NCBI GenBank assembly: GCA_964020975.1
Contig: OZ026619.1
Coordinates: forward strand, 84,673,706 to 84,737,705
Length of the DNA: 64,000 bases
Origin: Hermodice carunculata
Lineage: Eukaryota > Annelida > Polychaeta > Eunicida > Amphinomidae
Reading direction: 5' to 3'
Positions 46,243-61,299 of the stretch are shown piece after piece (the stretch's first letter is position 1; each line of letters begins with the position of its first letter). Below the pieces are notes generated by a model that saw nothing but the letters and a program-made list of their open reading frames with translations, had not been told where the DNA came from and searched no databases. The translations under genes and the position numbers were made by a program.

Positions 46243-46968
46243 CTAGAAAAGAAGATTTGCTTCACAGAAAATCTATCTGGGTGCCTTCAAAAGGAGAATA
46301 GTTTTGAATCTATTCAAGATATAAATTTTGCGTATTCACCTAATATGCATAACTTACTTAGAATGATACAACTTTGGTTCTTGGTTCATTAGATGAAGCT
46401 TGTCAAAAACCTATGAATTGAAGGTTGAATAGTACCCCTATCTACAATAATTTTGAAGATATTCAAGAATTAAATTTTGCGTATTCACCTAATTTGCATA
46501 AGTTCAAACGCTAGAACGTTGGGTGATGGGGAATAGGATGCGGCTATGTCACAACCAAAATTGATGTTGGAATGGCACCTCTATCTACAATAGTTTAGGA
46601 TATATAAAACTTTAAATTATTCAAGTGCTCCTTATTAGCATAATTTAAAATACTACAACTTTTGTTCACTGTCTATTAGATTGACAGTTGTCTCAAACCT
46701 ACATGTGTGACTGGAACTTTGTGTTTATCATTAATATTTTTGAAGGTATAGAGCTATAAAATCTTTAATTGACCTTAATTTACATAAATTTAAACATCAT
46801 GAAAATTCCAAACGATACGCACAATTCCACTGGTAGGTCATGGCAAGTTCGGTGGTTTTCGGAATAACAGTATCCGAGAAAAACTCCGGACAATTTTGGT
46901 CGTAAAAAAGAAAGAAATAAAGAATTCTTTGAAAAACAGAATGTCTGGGTTCGCACCCAGACAGACAT
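46243..46968 (-). mobile_element. Family B element, copy B3, both ends present (726 bp)
   Basis: Read on the minus strand, the 5' end is a hairpin (arms at 46941-46950 and 46955-46963, loop 46951-46954), then a short GAAA/TTTC tract. A core of about 160-bp units follows ('tattcaag.attaaattttgcgtattcacctaat' near 46312 and 46471). Then come AAGGCACCCAGA and a decayed 3' hairpin, and CTAG at 46243-46246, followed by T on that strand. The hairpin arms and the 3' repeat carry CCC where other copies carry CAC. Confidence 0.75.
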
Positions 46969-48401
46969 AAATTGTTGTATTGATGTGACAGTTGTAAATT
47001 TAAGATCAAGTTCATGTTGCTCTCTCTTTTATGTAAATAATTTGAATATGATATTAATCCTTTTTTTATCCAGCTCACTATATATTTTCTGCTCATGTGC
47101 CTGTCCATTGGTTCCTTCTTTCTTTGTTCCTTCCTCCATTTATAAATGTAGAGATAAGTGTGATTTACTTGAATGTATTCCTGAAACAAAAAACAAAAAA
47201 CAAGCAAAAAAAAAAAAACAAAAAAAAACAACGAACAAACAAACAAAAAACAATCCAACAAAAAATTTTAAAAACAACCAAACAAAAAAAATAAGACAAA
47301 ACAAAACAAAAACAAACAAGCAAAACAACAAAGAGAAAATACTGTATTTACATGATTATAATTCAAACGCAAACACCTTGTTGTGTTTACAAAACAGTTA
47401 TCCACCCCACCCCCACCCCACCCCCACCCCCAAAAAAGAAAAAAAAAGAAAAATAATCGGATTTATCTGGTTAATGGGATAAAAACCTAGGACACAACGG
47501 GGTTTGGGTTGGCATTGTTATATACGGTCGCCTTTTTTGATTGTGACAGTACATAGATCCGGGAAGTGAGCGTCCTGACTACCAGCCCGTACTGTTGCGT
47601 TCAATGAAGGACTTGGTTCCTATGAAGCAAATCGGAACTTGAAAGCCCCAAATTGTCAATGTGATTACGAACCTTCAGGCACATCTGCCTACATGTACCA
47701 CGGACAAGACGTTCCTTCTCAAATTTCTATGGCAGTCACTGTCAGATGACTCTCAACCACCAGCGCCACCAGATGACACAACAAATTTGAAGATTCCCAA
47801 GGCATGGCCTACCCCGTACGTTGATATGTGATATGAAGAAAAGAAGAAAAAAAAGAAAGAAACACCTATGTGTATAGGTGTATTCCGGACACATTAGTCA
47901 TACTGCCTCAGCACTGCAGTGCAAAAAGGCCATTGCACGAGTTCAACAGAAAATATAACTGTTGACGTTCCATCATTACTTTTATATATATATTGCAGAT
48001 ACGTCATTTTTCGTTAAAAGTGATAATGAAAATAAAAAGTGAAAATACTACGCATGCAATTCATTCGCGTCTATCTCCGGGTTGGTGAGTGAATGTGTTT
48101 ATACCTCGACCTATCTTTTAATTTGTTTACGTTACTTGTCAAATTCAGGTGCACTCTGAATGTAAAATTACTATTTTATTCCAATGTTGCATTATTATCA
48201 TCAGTAGTAGTAGTAGTAGTTGTAGTAGTAGTAGTAGTAGTAGTAGTAGTAAATGTTGTAATTCTATTATCTATGACTATGATAACTAGGATTATTATTT
48301 TTTCGAAAAGTCGTAAGTAAGAAGCACATGTTTCAACTTTCCGAACTTGTGGTCCTATTTTATTGTAGTTATTTTTTGGATGGTCACATTTACATTCATC
48401 A
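46969..48401. other. No gene confirmed; A-rich tract and one coding-like patch
   Basis: 47180-47330 is A-rich with AAAC units; 47400-47432 is CCCCAC-rich. 47525-47820 is richer in GC than its surroundings. It has short open pieces (DYQPVLLRSMKDLVPMKQIG; CQCDYEPSGTSAYMYHGQDV) in different frames, possibly a decayed exon or mobile-element ORF. I could not assign it. Confidence 0.35.
48205..48251. repeat. Microsatellite (GTA)n
   Basis: About 15 GTA units with one GTT. Confidence 0.95.
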
Positions 48402-48406
48402 AAAAA

Positions 48407-48458
<52 letters not shown>

Positions 48459-48501
48459 AAACTCCAGGAAAAACAGAATGTCTGTGTTGGCACACAGACA
48501 T
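48402..48501 (-). mobile_element. Family B 5' end, copy B6
   Basis: A (GAAA)n tract followed by the family's hairpin: ATGTCTGTGT (48478-48487), loop TGGC, ACACAGACAT (48492-48501). In the minus orientation this is the element's 5' end. Further left the family text is not recognisable. Confidence 0.65.
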
Positions 48502-49004
48502 AAATAGGCACACACGGCTTATGATGCTGGAATGCATTTATTAAGTCCAGTATATTTCATTTTTTTAAATAGAAGCAATAAATTCATGCATTAAATTTGT
48601 TAAAAGTTAAACAAAATAGTTAAAGAATACAGAGACTCAACTCAGAGCTAGCTATTCAAAATTTCCAGCGCTGTATCATGCATATGTGACCATACACGTT
48701 GAATACGAAATATGCAATCCGTTTAACCCATGTATGCCAAGCAACACGTGATCAATTCTTACGATACTGTACGTTACATTCCTCATTGCTATGTATGTAA
48801 CATACAGTAATCCTTTTGTGACCTGTCCCAATATGTTAGCATCCTGATATAGGTTTCTCTTGGAATCATCATTGCCTTTAATTGCATACCATGCCACAAC
48901 TGCAAGACATCAAGTATTGTAAATAGTAAATAGTTAATTGAATTCATAAGAAAGTTGCGAATTTGAGATCACGTTGATATGGCTTTGCCTGTTATCCAAT
49001 TAAT

Positions 49005-49904
49005 TATGCTTCCGTCGAAGTAGGCGGGACATACAGCTTTGCAAATGTCGGTCGATCCGTCCGTCTGTCCATCGGTAGGTCAGTAGGGAGACTGTGGTTT
49101 CTGCCACCATAACTCAAGAAGTTTTTGGATGGGACTTCGATAGTGCCCGGTCATATATTCCTATATAAGGGCTAGGTGAAATATGAAGATGTTTGACCTT
49201 GAACCTATTTCCAAGGTCGCGGAGGTACTATAGTAAGTTTTGGTTTCCGCACGATAACTAAAAAAGTGTTTCTGATAGGACCCGTATATTGCACAGACTT
49301 ATAGTCCTTATCCAATCCTAGGTCAGGTTCGAAGATGGGTGACCTTGACCTAAATTCAAATGTCACAAGGTCATTTTAGTGAACTTGGTTTCTTCATTGT
49401 AACTCAGAAATTATGTTGACTTCAATATTGCACATGGTAATGGTCCTCAATTAGGGCTTTGCCAGCTTAGAAGATGGATGACCTTGACCAAATTCCCAAG
49501 GTCAACATTTAGAGTCCTATTAGTGAACTTGGTTTCTGCATGATAACTGAAGATGTTTTCGACCTAGGCCTAGCGCTTTCATATTACACACAAAAATTGC
49601 CTTCTATAAGAGCTACATCAAGTTCTGAAATGGGTGACCTTGTATCTATTCCCAAGGTCACAGAACCACATTACTGAATTTGTTTCTGTTTAATAACTGC
49701 AGATTTTTTGAGCGGGAACTTTTATGTTTTTGTAGATGTTTATAGTCTTCTATTAAGGCTAGCTCAGCTTCCAATAAGGGCGACCTTGCCTATTTTTCAA
49801 GGTCATAAGGCCACTTTAGTGAATTTAGTTTCTACATCCCTATCCCAAGGAGATGAGTGCCTCATTTAGTGATGACGGCGAACATTATGACGGTAGGGGG
49901 GCAT
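49005..49904 (+). mobile_element. Family C element, copy C2, 900 bp
   Basis: 5' hairpin ATGCTTCCGTCGAAGTAGG to GACAT (49005-49032), then GGTCGATCCGTCCGTCTGTCC. The core blocks are those of C1 ('gaagatgggtgaccttgacctaaattcaaa', 'agggctttgccagctt'). The 3' end is GACGGTAGGGGGGCAT. It lacks the LINE insertion found in C1. Confidence 0.75.
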
Positions 49905-50332
49905 CTATGTTTTATAAACATGTCTTGTTTGGATATGATTTGCAAGTATGATTCTATTTTTTATCCGGGTGGCTCGCATGAGAGCAGTCGGTTATTGACC
50001 TTAACGCAAGTGTCCCGATCAATCATACATATTTATCATTTGTATTATGCGTTCCTGTGTACGTTCCTCTGATCAAATCAAGTTCTGAATTCATGTTTTC
50101 CCTTGCTGTTCATCGAGAAAAGTAGCTGCGTCAGCGAAGGCAGCAGGTTTCTGTCTCCGGATGGACCCTGCTGAGACAAACTTTGAAATATTGCCTTGCA
50201 TTACAATAATAATTGCCAACAATTAACTTGATATAATTTTTCCGACAGAAACAGGAAACAAACGATGTTCTGATAAACATTTCAGGCTTTATTTAAATTT
50301 CCAAAATGACACAAGCGAAGTAGAAAGAGGCG

Positions 50333-50335
<3 letters not shown>

Positions 50336-50415
<80 letters not shown>

Positions 50416-50452
50416 TGTGTGTGTGCGTGCGTGCGTGCGTGCGTGCGTGTGT

Positions 50453-50527
<75 letters not shown>
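50336..50527. repeat. Compound microsatellite (TA)n-(GCGT)n-(GT)n
   Basis: About 78 bp of TA, then GCGT units, then GT to 50527. It generates Tyr-Ile and Thr-His reading frames that are not genes. Confidence 0.97.
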
Positions 50528-50530
<3 letters not shown>

Positions 50531-50593
50531 AAGGTGGCCACTCACATGAGAGTAACACAAAGATTTCTATGGAAATTGAAAAAGTAAACCAAA

Positions 50594-50700
50594 CTAGAAA
50601 AGAAGCTTTGCTGTCTGTGGACCTTCAAAAGTTGTAAAAATTAAATCCTACAACTTTTGTCCTTTGGTACTTCATATTAAATTAAGCTTATGGCTTATGA
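50594..50700 (-). mobile_element. Family B 3' end, copy B4
   Basis: On the minus strand: 'agtaccaaaggacaaaagttg' and 'tttttacaacttttgaagg' match B2, followed by CCACAGACAG, a shortened hairpin region and TTCTTTTCTAG, then T. Interior units are missing. Confidence 0.7.
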
Positions 50701-54190
<3,490 letters not shown>

Positions 54191-54214
54191 AGAAAGAAAT
54201 AGCTTATGAATATG

Positions 54215-55278
<1,064 letters not shown>

Positions 55279-55594
55279 AATTTGGAATAGAAAAATTTTG
55301 GAAATAGGTTATTTCAAACATTGAATGGAGAAATTACCCTGTCAATGATGGTAAGATCAATCTTTCTCGCAATGATAATCTATGATTTACAAATGCACCA
55401 GCAATCATGCGACAGAGCTTAACCCTAATTGTTGAGGCTTCTGCTGAGTCAAATGTTAAAAATATAATTGTACCATGACTCATGCGGATCACAGTGTCAA
55501 TGTTTGTGATTACGTCACTAATTTTGATAGAATGTTCGACAGAACCTTGTATAGGTATGAATATAAATAACAAAGTAGATTATCAAAAATAATG

Positions 55595-55737
<143 letters not shown>

Positions 55738-56160
55738 AATTTTCGTTATCATGGAATAAGGCTGATCTGTGGAAATAAGCAAATTATACACATCTTTTCA
55801 AGGAGGGAAGCCGAGCAGAGGCACAAAATTACCGACCAGTAAGCTTGACTTCTCAAATCTGCAACGTTTTTGAAAAGAAAAAACGACAACGATTGGTGGA
55901 CCATAATAGGGCCCATGTTGTGTAATGAGCAGCACGGCTTCACAAAAGCACTAATTTGCTATTTAGCTTTGAAGATTGAACCAAGATATACTTGAGGGAT
56001 AACCATTTGATATTTGTATGTAGATTTTAAGTAAACTTGTGATACAGTGCCACATATGGCTATGTTCCTAGCTTCAGAAATGCGGGTTTTGTTATTATCT
56101 ATTTAGGGTGGCTCAGGAAAACAACGGGTAGCGGTCAATTTGTGGTCAAATATAACCAGT
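55738..56160 (+). mobile_element. Jockey-group LINE 'A', left half (reverse transcriptase N-terminal part)
   Basis: Reading frames encode GSRAEAQNYRPVSLTSQICNVFEK, then LCNEQHGFTKA, then IYVDFK..CDTVPH and RKQRVAVN. The frame runs to ...NITS at the CCAGT duplication (56156-56160). The next residues of the same protein, SGVPQGSVLGP, appear only at 59222, after the insert. Several frame breaks are visible. Confidence 0.88.
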
Positions 56161-58471
56161 ATCTTATGGTAGTGAAGCGTGTGGTCCTTACCGAAAATGC
56201 TGAAACGTTAGAATGGCAGAGAAGGTTATGGCCTGTTCTTCTTGAGCAAAGTGTGTTTACTGGCAAAGCACAAGAAGTTTATTCGTCTGTCTCCATAGAA
56301 CAAAGTTCTGAGTATGATGTGTTGAAAGATGTTGTTCTGAAAGCATATGAGTTAGTACCTGAGGCTTACAAACAGAAATTCAGGGACAGCCAAAAGGAAA
56401 CAGATGAAACCTATGTGGAATTTGGCAGAAAGAAAGAGAATCTGTTTGACACATGGTGTACCTCCAGGAAAATACAAATGATTTTGACAAATTAAGGGAA
56501 CTTATTTTGGTAGAAGACTTTAAATGGTGCATTACAAAAGAAATTAAGACTTACCTGGATGAACATAAGGCAGATAAATTACATGAAGCCGCAGTTTGGG
56601 CTGATGACTATGAGTTGACACATAAAAGTTGTTTGGAAAACCCAAACAGGGTCAGTTCAGATCTACATTTGGAAAGAAATCAGAGGGAATGGGCAACTAC
56701 CCCCCCCCCCCCGGTCAATTTCAGAAGAACAAAAGTCCAGTAATTCTCCTCAGTCTGATAAGCCTGCTAATCAGAAAACCGGGCAGAAGTTCTTTAGTGG
56801 ACCCACATGCAGTTATTGTCATAAAAGGGGTTCATGTCAAATCTTGGTGTTTTCTACTCTAGAAAAGAACCAATAGTGGGAAACCAGTTGGTTTATCCAT
56901 AATTGAGCGGTGTCCACCTCTAAATATGTCTGATGGACATTCTGATAATCTCCGTGCTAAATTTGAAAAGCCAGATGTTGGGGTAACTGAGTCTATATTG
57001 AATGGCTATGAGAGTTTCAAATCAGAAGGGCCGTTGTCACAGACAGAATATGCTGTTGACCCGAAGGCAGTTTGATCCTAAGGGACACTGGGGCTGCCCA
57101 GTCTTTACTGTTGGAAGATGTACTTCTTTTGTCAGATGAAACTTATCAAAAAGTCAGTGTATTACTTCAGGGCTTTGAGGAATGTTACATAACAGTCCTG
57201 CTTCACAAAGTTACCTGAAGTCTGATTTCAAAACTAGACCAGTGATTGTAGGTATTGTACCTAGTCTCCCAATAGAAGGTGTGACCTTTTTTCTAGGGAA
57301 TGGTATAGCAGGGGATAATGTGATAGGTAAACCGGTACCCTATTTAACTGATGAGACAGTCACGAGAGAGAACACAGAGCATCTTGCGCAGGAATTTCTG
57401 GGCATTTTTCTCGCCTGTGTCGTGACAAGGTCAATGGCTCTTGAAGCTTCTAAACAAGAAGCCAGTGACAAGGATGATGAATATCTAGGGCTGGCAGAGA
57501 CATTCTTTGCTGGTAACCTGGAGGACCAAGTAAGCCATGAGGGTAACTTGAGTCCAAAGGTATGCCATGATGGTAACCTCTCTGACCAGCTAAAACAAAA
57601 TGATCATCTGAGTCAAATGCCTCATTTGAATCGAGATAGGCACATTTTTCCTTATATGTCCAATTTTTCTTTCCCCCAGGAGGGTGTGTGTTATGAATGT
57701 GGGTATGGCTGTTTGTGTTGATTTGGCGAGGTCATTGTATTCACTGAGTGTGTGCCAGGTCACTCAGTTGGCCTGCTTTGTCATAGTGAACAGTGAAAAC
57801 TGAAGTGGTGACCTACATACAGGCACAGATGTAAACAAAGGGGAAAGTTCTGATGTGGTCCTGAAAGATCACAGAGAAGTATGATGTGATTAATAAGAAA
57901 ATTGTAGAATGCTGCTGAGAGTTCTCAGCATGGGTATATAAGGCATCTGCATTCATGACTGAGGGAAGAGAATTCTGAGATCTGAAAGAAGCTGTGTGTG
58001 TCTGCTAGCCGGTGGGACTGTAAACCATTGCTATTGCCAAAGAGATACTCATTTATACATCATACCTGTGGAGTGTGGACAGTGCTTTTGAGTGGACTGG
58101 TATATTGTTTAATTGTACCACATTGGAACCAAACTGTATCTCTGTGGGATTTGGACCAGCACCGTATTCTGTGTACCACATTGAAAGAAAACTGTGCTTC
58201 TGTAGGATTTGGACCAGACTATTTGGCACCTACCATAGGATTTGGAACTGTTGGACAATACCTGTGGGGAATCTCTCATCAGGGATTAGGATTTACCTGC
58301 AGTCTGTTAATTATGGGAGTATCAGCATAGCTAAGTGTATAATTTCATTTACCTACTTTGTACTAATTTCGGATTGTTAATATATTTTTATTATTAAAGT
58401 TATCTCATCATTGTCATTCTTTGTTGAGTTCTGCTAGAATCTAGAATGTTCTGAAGGTGGACATCGTAACA
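56161..58471 (+). mobile_element. Gypsy-type LTR retrotransposon fossil: gag, protease region and one LTR
   Basis: A gag region similar to Ty3/Gypsy SCAN-like gag proteins (VFTGKAQEVYSSVSIEQSSEY; AYELVPEAYKQKFRD) covers about 56161-56745. A retropepsin-like D-T-G site lies near 57083. No reverse transcriptase, RNase H or integrase region was seen. A single LTR of about 780 bp with TG...CA ends spans 57689-58471. It has a TATA-like box near 57932 and two imperfect copies of a roughly 65-bp unit near 58130 and 58195. The 5' LTR is absent. Broken at multiple points; a fossil. Age cannot be judged from LTR divergence because only one LTR remains. Confidence 0.82.
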
Positions 58472-58479
58472 ATGATACT

Positions 58480-59031
58480 TTAGAGTGTGTTGGTTTGTAA
58501 GAAACATTGAACAATTTGGGCGGTCATAAAACGAATTGTACTGTATCTAATTTGAGAGAACTTCAGAATGCTTACGAATCTCAGTGGCTAAACCATATTA
58601 GCGGATCTGGTAAAGATAACCGACCCAAAGCACGTAATCATTGTCAATTTAAAACTAAATTTAAGAGTCGTATCTTACCGGTCTATTCCAGTCATGAAGA
58701 GATAAGGTCTTACTAAAATAAGGATCAGTACCCACACTTTGGCGATAGAAAAAGAACGCAATACCAGACCAAAACACCACTGGAACAAAGAACATGTTTC
58801 ATGTGCAACATGGATGCTACTGAAAATAAAGAACATGTTATATTATATTGTAACTCGTATAATAATATAAGGGAAGATTTATTTGTAAACTTTAAAAACT
58901 ACACTGGGCTTCATATGATAACCGAGATGGAGAAATTTATAAAAAATAATGCAATCTGGAGATAGCCCAGGGGTAATCTTTGAAATTCGGCAACAACGAC
59001 TTGGTTACTAAGTATCGGTAGCTTATTGGTA

Positions 59032-59091
<60 letters not shown>

Positions 59092-59220
59092 GCGTTTGAT
59101 TGGGTGTACCTGCATTTAGTTTTGTAGTATATGTCTGCATTTTCTATTCCTTTTCTATTTCTATTGTTATACTGATCATATCTTGTATTCAAGATATATG
59201 TCAATAAAGCTTCTTTGATG
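58480..59220 (+). mobile_element. LINE 'B' 3' end
   Basis: The C-terminal part of a LINE ORF (ELQNAYESQWLNHISGSGKDN; KSRILPVYSSHEEIRSY) is followed by a zinc-finger-like segment C-F-M-C-N...EHVILYC (about 58797-58850). The 3' UTR has a (TA)n tract (59037-59090) and ends AATAAAGCTTCTTTGATG at 59220, immediately before the CCAGT duplication of LINE A. Together with the fossil at 56161 it forms one 3,060-bp insert. Confidence 0.78.
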
Positions 59221-60080
59221 CCAGTGGTGTGCCCCAGGGATCTGTTCTTGGGCCAGTTCGCTATATTTTGTACATTAATGATCTTCCAGCTTCAATAATC
59301 ACCAGATGCAAGATTTACAGATGACAAGAAATTATACCAGTTCTGTCATTTTGGGACGACAGTCAGTTTTGTACAAGATAATCTCATAATATTGTTACTA
59401 TGGTTAGAAGAGAGGCTTTTAGGATTCAACAAAATGAAGTGTAAGGTCATGCATGAGTAGGTTACAATAACCCCAAATTAGATCGTGGTATGAGTGACGA
59501 CTCTTAAGGCATAGTAAAAGAAGAGAAAGACCTTGGAATATTGATATCAGATACATTGACATTCTCTTGTCATATGCGTAATATTGGTGCAACAGCCAAT
59601 AGTGTTTTTTATGTGATAAGAAGAACTTTTTCGCACGTTATGACTATTAATACTATATAGAGCCACGTGTTAGGCCATAGTTAATATTGGGCTTTGTCAT
59701 CTAACCCGGAAAAGGACAAGACTATTTTGGACAAATTCAAAGGCAGGCCACAAAACTGGTTCTTTAGAGTTTAGATTTGCCTCACTGTGAGAGAACTACA
59801 GCTCACCACTTTTAGACGAAATACATGATGGAGGTTACCTATAAACAAGATAGTGTAGCTAAGAATTAGAAACAATTGAAAACAATGTGTGTTTTTAGGC
59901 TGAGAAATTACTCAGAACATCCCATGCACTCAAGTGGGCAATATAATCTGGATACAATGCCTAGAAATATTTTATCACTCGTAAGATAATATGACCATGG
60001 AACAATTTTCCTGGCCACTTATTAGTTTTGAATGTCAATACCATGAGGAATTTGCATGACGACCATTATATTGGCATAAC
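59221..60080 (+). mobile_element. Jockey-group LINE 'A', right half
   Basis: It resumes with SGVPQGSVLGP (59222 onward). Remnants follow: INDLPAS, an FTDDKKLYQF polymerase-site remnant (consensus FADDTKLY), WLEERLLGFNKMKCKVM, EKDLGILISDTL.FS.H and thumb text (about 59700-59780). The DA at the catalytic site is altered, and many frame breaks exist. It ends around the last coding-like text near 60080. Confidence 0.82.
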
Positions 60081-60103
60081 CTAACCGTTTTAATTCGTAA
60101 GTA

Positions 60104-60265
60104 CAATGGAATCTCCCTATTAAGACCACTTAAGGGACTGAAAATGTGGTCTCAATACCGGTGGTTTTAGAAGAGGATAAAATGTAATCAAAGATCAAAA
60201 CGAGCCTGAAAATTGGTGGTTTTAATATACAGATGGTTTCTTTACGGAAGTGGTCTTGATCGAAG
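60104..60265. mobile_element. TA-flanked MITE, right end eroded
   Basis: After TA (60102-60103) it begins CAATGGAATCTCCCTATTAA followed by GACCAC. Internal 'gtggtcttgatcgaaga' is the decayed inverted partner. The right terminus merges with a CT microsatellite. Confidence 0.55.
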
Positions 60266-60267
60266 AT

Positions 60268-60352
<85 letters not shown>
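60268..60352. repeat. Microsatellites (CT)n then (GT)n
   Basis: CT to about 60318, then GT to about 60352, followed by a G-run. Confidence 0.97.
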
Positions 60353-60358
<6 letters not shown>

Positions 60359-60763
60359 CATGGGGGGGGCACCCTGCACATCACCATTGCGCTATTTTCA
60401 TCCTGTTTGCTATCCATATTTATTGAATAATTTAACTCACCAAAATAAGCAGAAAATGTGGGCAATCTAAACCTGTGGTGGGTAAGCAGGCTATATATAT
60501 ACCGATATTAATTATCAGTCATTTTATCTCAGAGATAGATGCTAAAACCGAGAATTGAACAGGCTATATATAGTAAGTCGTAGTTATATATCAATATAGT
60601 GCCATGAAATTGGAATTTGGAGGAAAAGTGACGTTTTGATTGACAATTTTAGAGTAGTTGGCGTGGCGCGAGGCTGGTTTTTTCGTTAGGTTTGCTTTTA
60701 ATAGGCCTAGTCACAATAGGAACGAGCAAAGATTAAAGCTTCTTGTGTTCTTCTTGAACTGTT

Positions 60764-60943
60764 AACTTCATTAAGGAGGGCTGGAATTCTGTATTTTCAT
60801 TACTTTCTATTGGTGTTTGCGCTAAATAACTTTAAAACCTCTGTATATGGAAAAACTTCATTAAGGAGGGAGGGAATTTTTTATTTTCATTTCTTTCCAT
60901 TGTAGTTTGCGCTAAATAACTTTAAAGCCACTGTATATGGAAA
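60764..60943 (+). repeat. Tandem duplication, 90-bp period
   Basis: 'aacttcattaaggaggg' at 60764 and 60854, each followed by 'tttgcgctaaataactttaaa' and 'ctgtatatgg'. Confidence 0.85.
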
Positions 60944-61299
60944 TATCAAAGTTTGTCCTATAAATTTATGTGTATTGCTGAAAAGTCCATGTAAATTTGG
61001 TTACATCAGCATTAAGAGTAGGCCTACTTTCGCACGCAATTCAATGGGATCACTATATAGCTATTCAATGGTTTCGAGTACTTATACAGCTTTCCTTGCA
61101 AGAGATACTCACTGTATTCCACTCTAAACCATTGAATTACGATTTTACCCCATTTTTTACTACAAGGAGTACCGTAACAAACAACTGGAACATGCATGAA
61201 TTTTTATATCATGAAAGCACAACAAAACGAGTGGTGCAGCAATATATACAACGGTGTATTCTATGGCTAGCGTGGGTTCCAGGGCACAGGGTGGGAGTG

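Noticed and set aside
50289-50637. Tyr-Ile and Thr-His repeat frames
   Set aside because: They are translations of TA and GT microsatellites. The same applies to TA tracts at 52470, 58937-59140 and 62956-63211.
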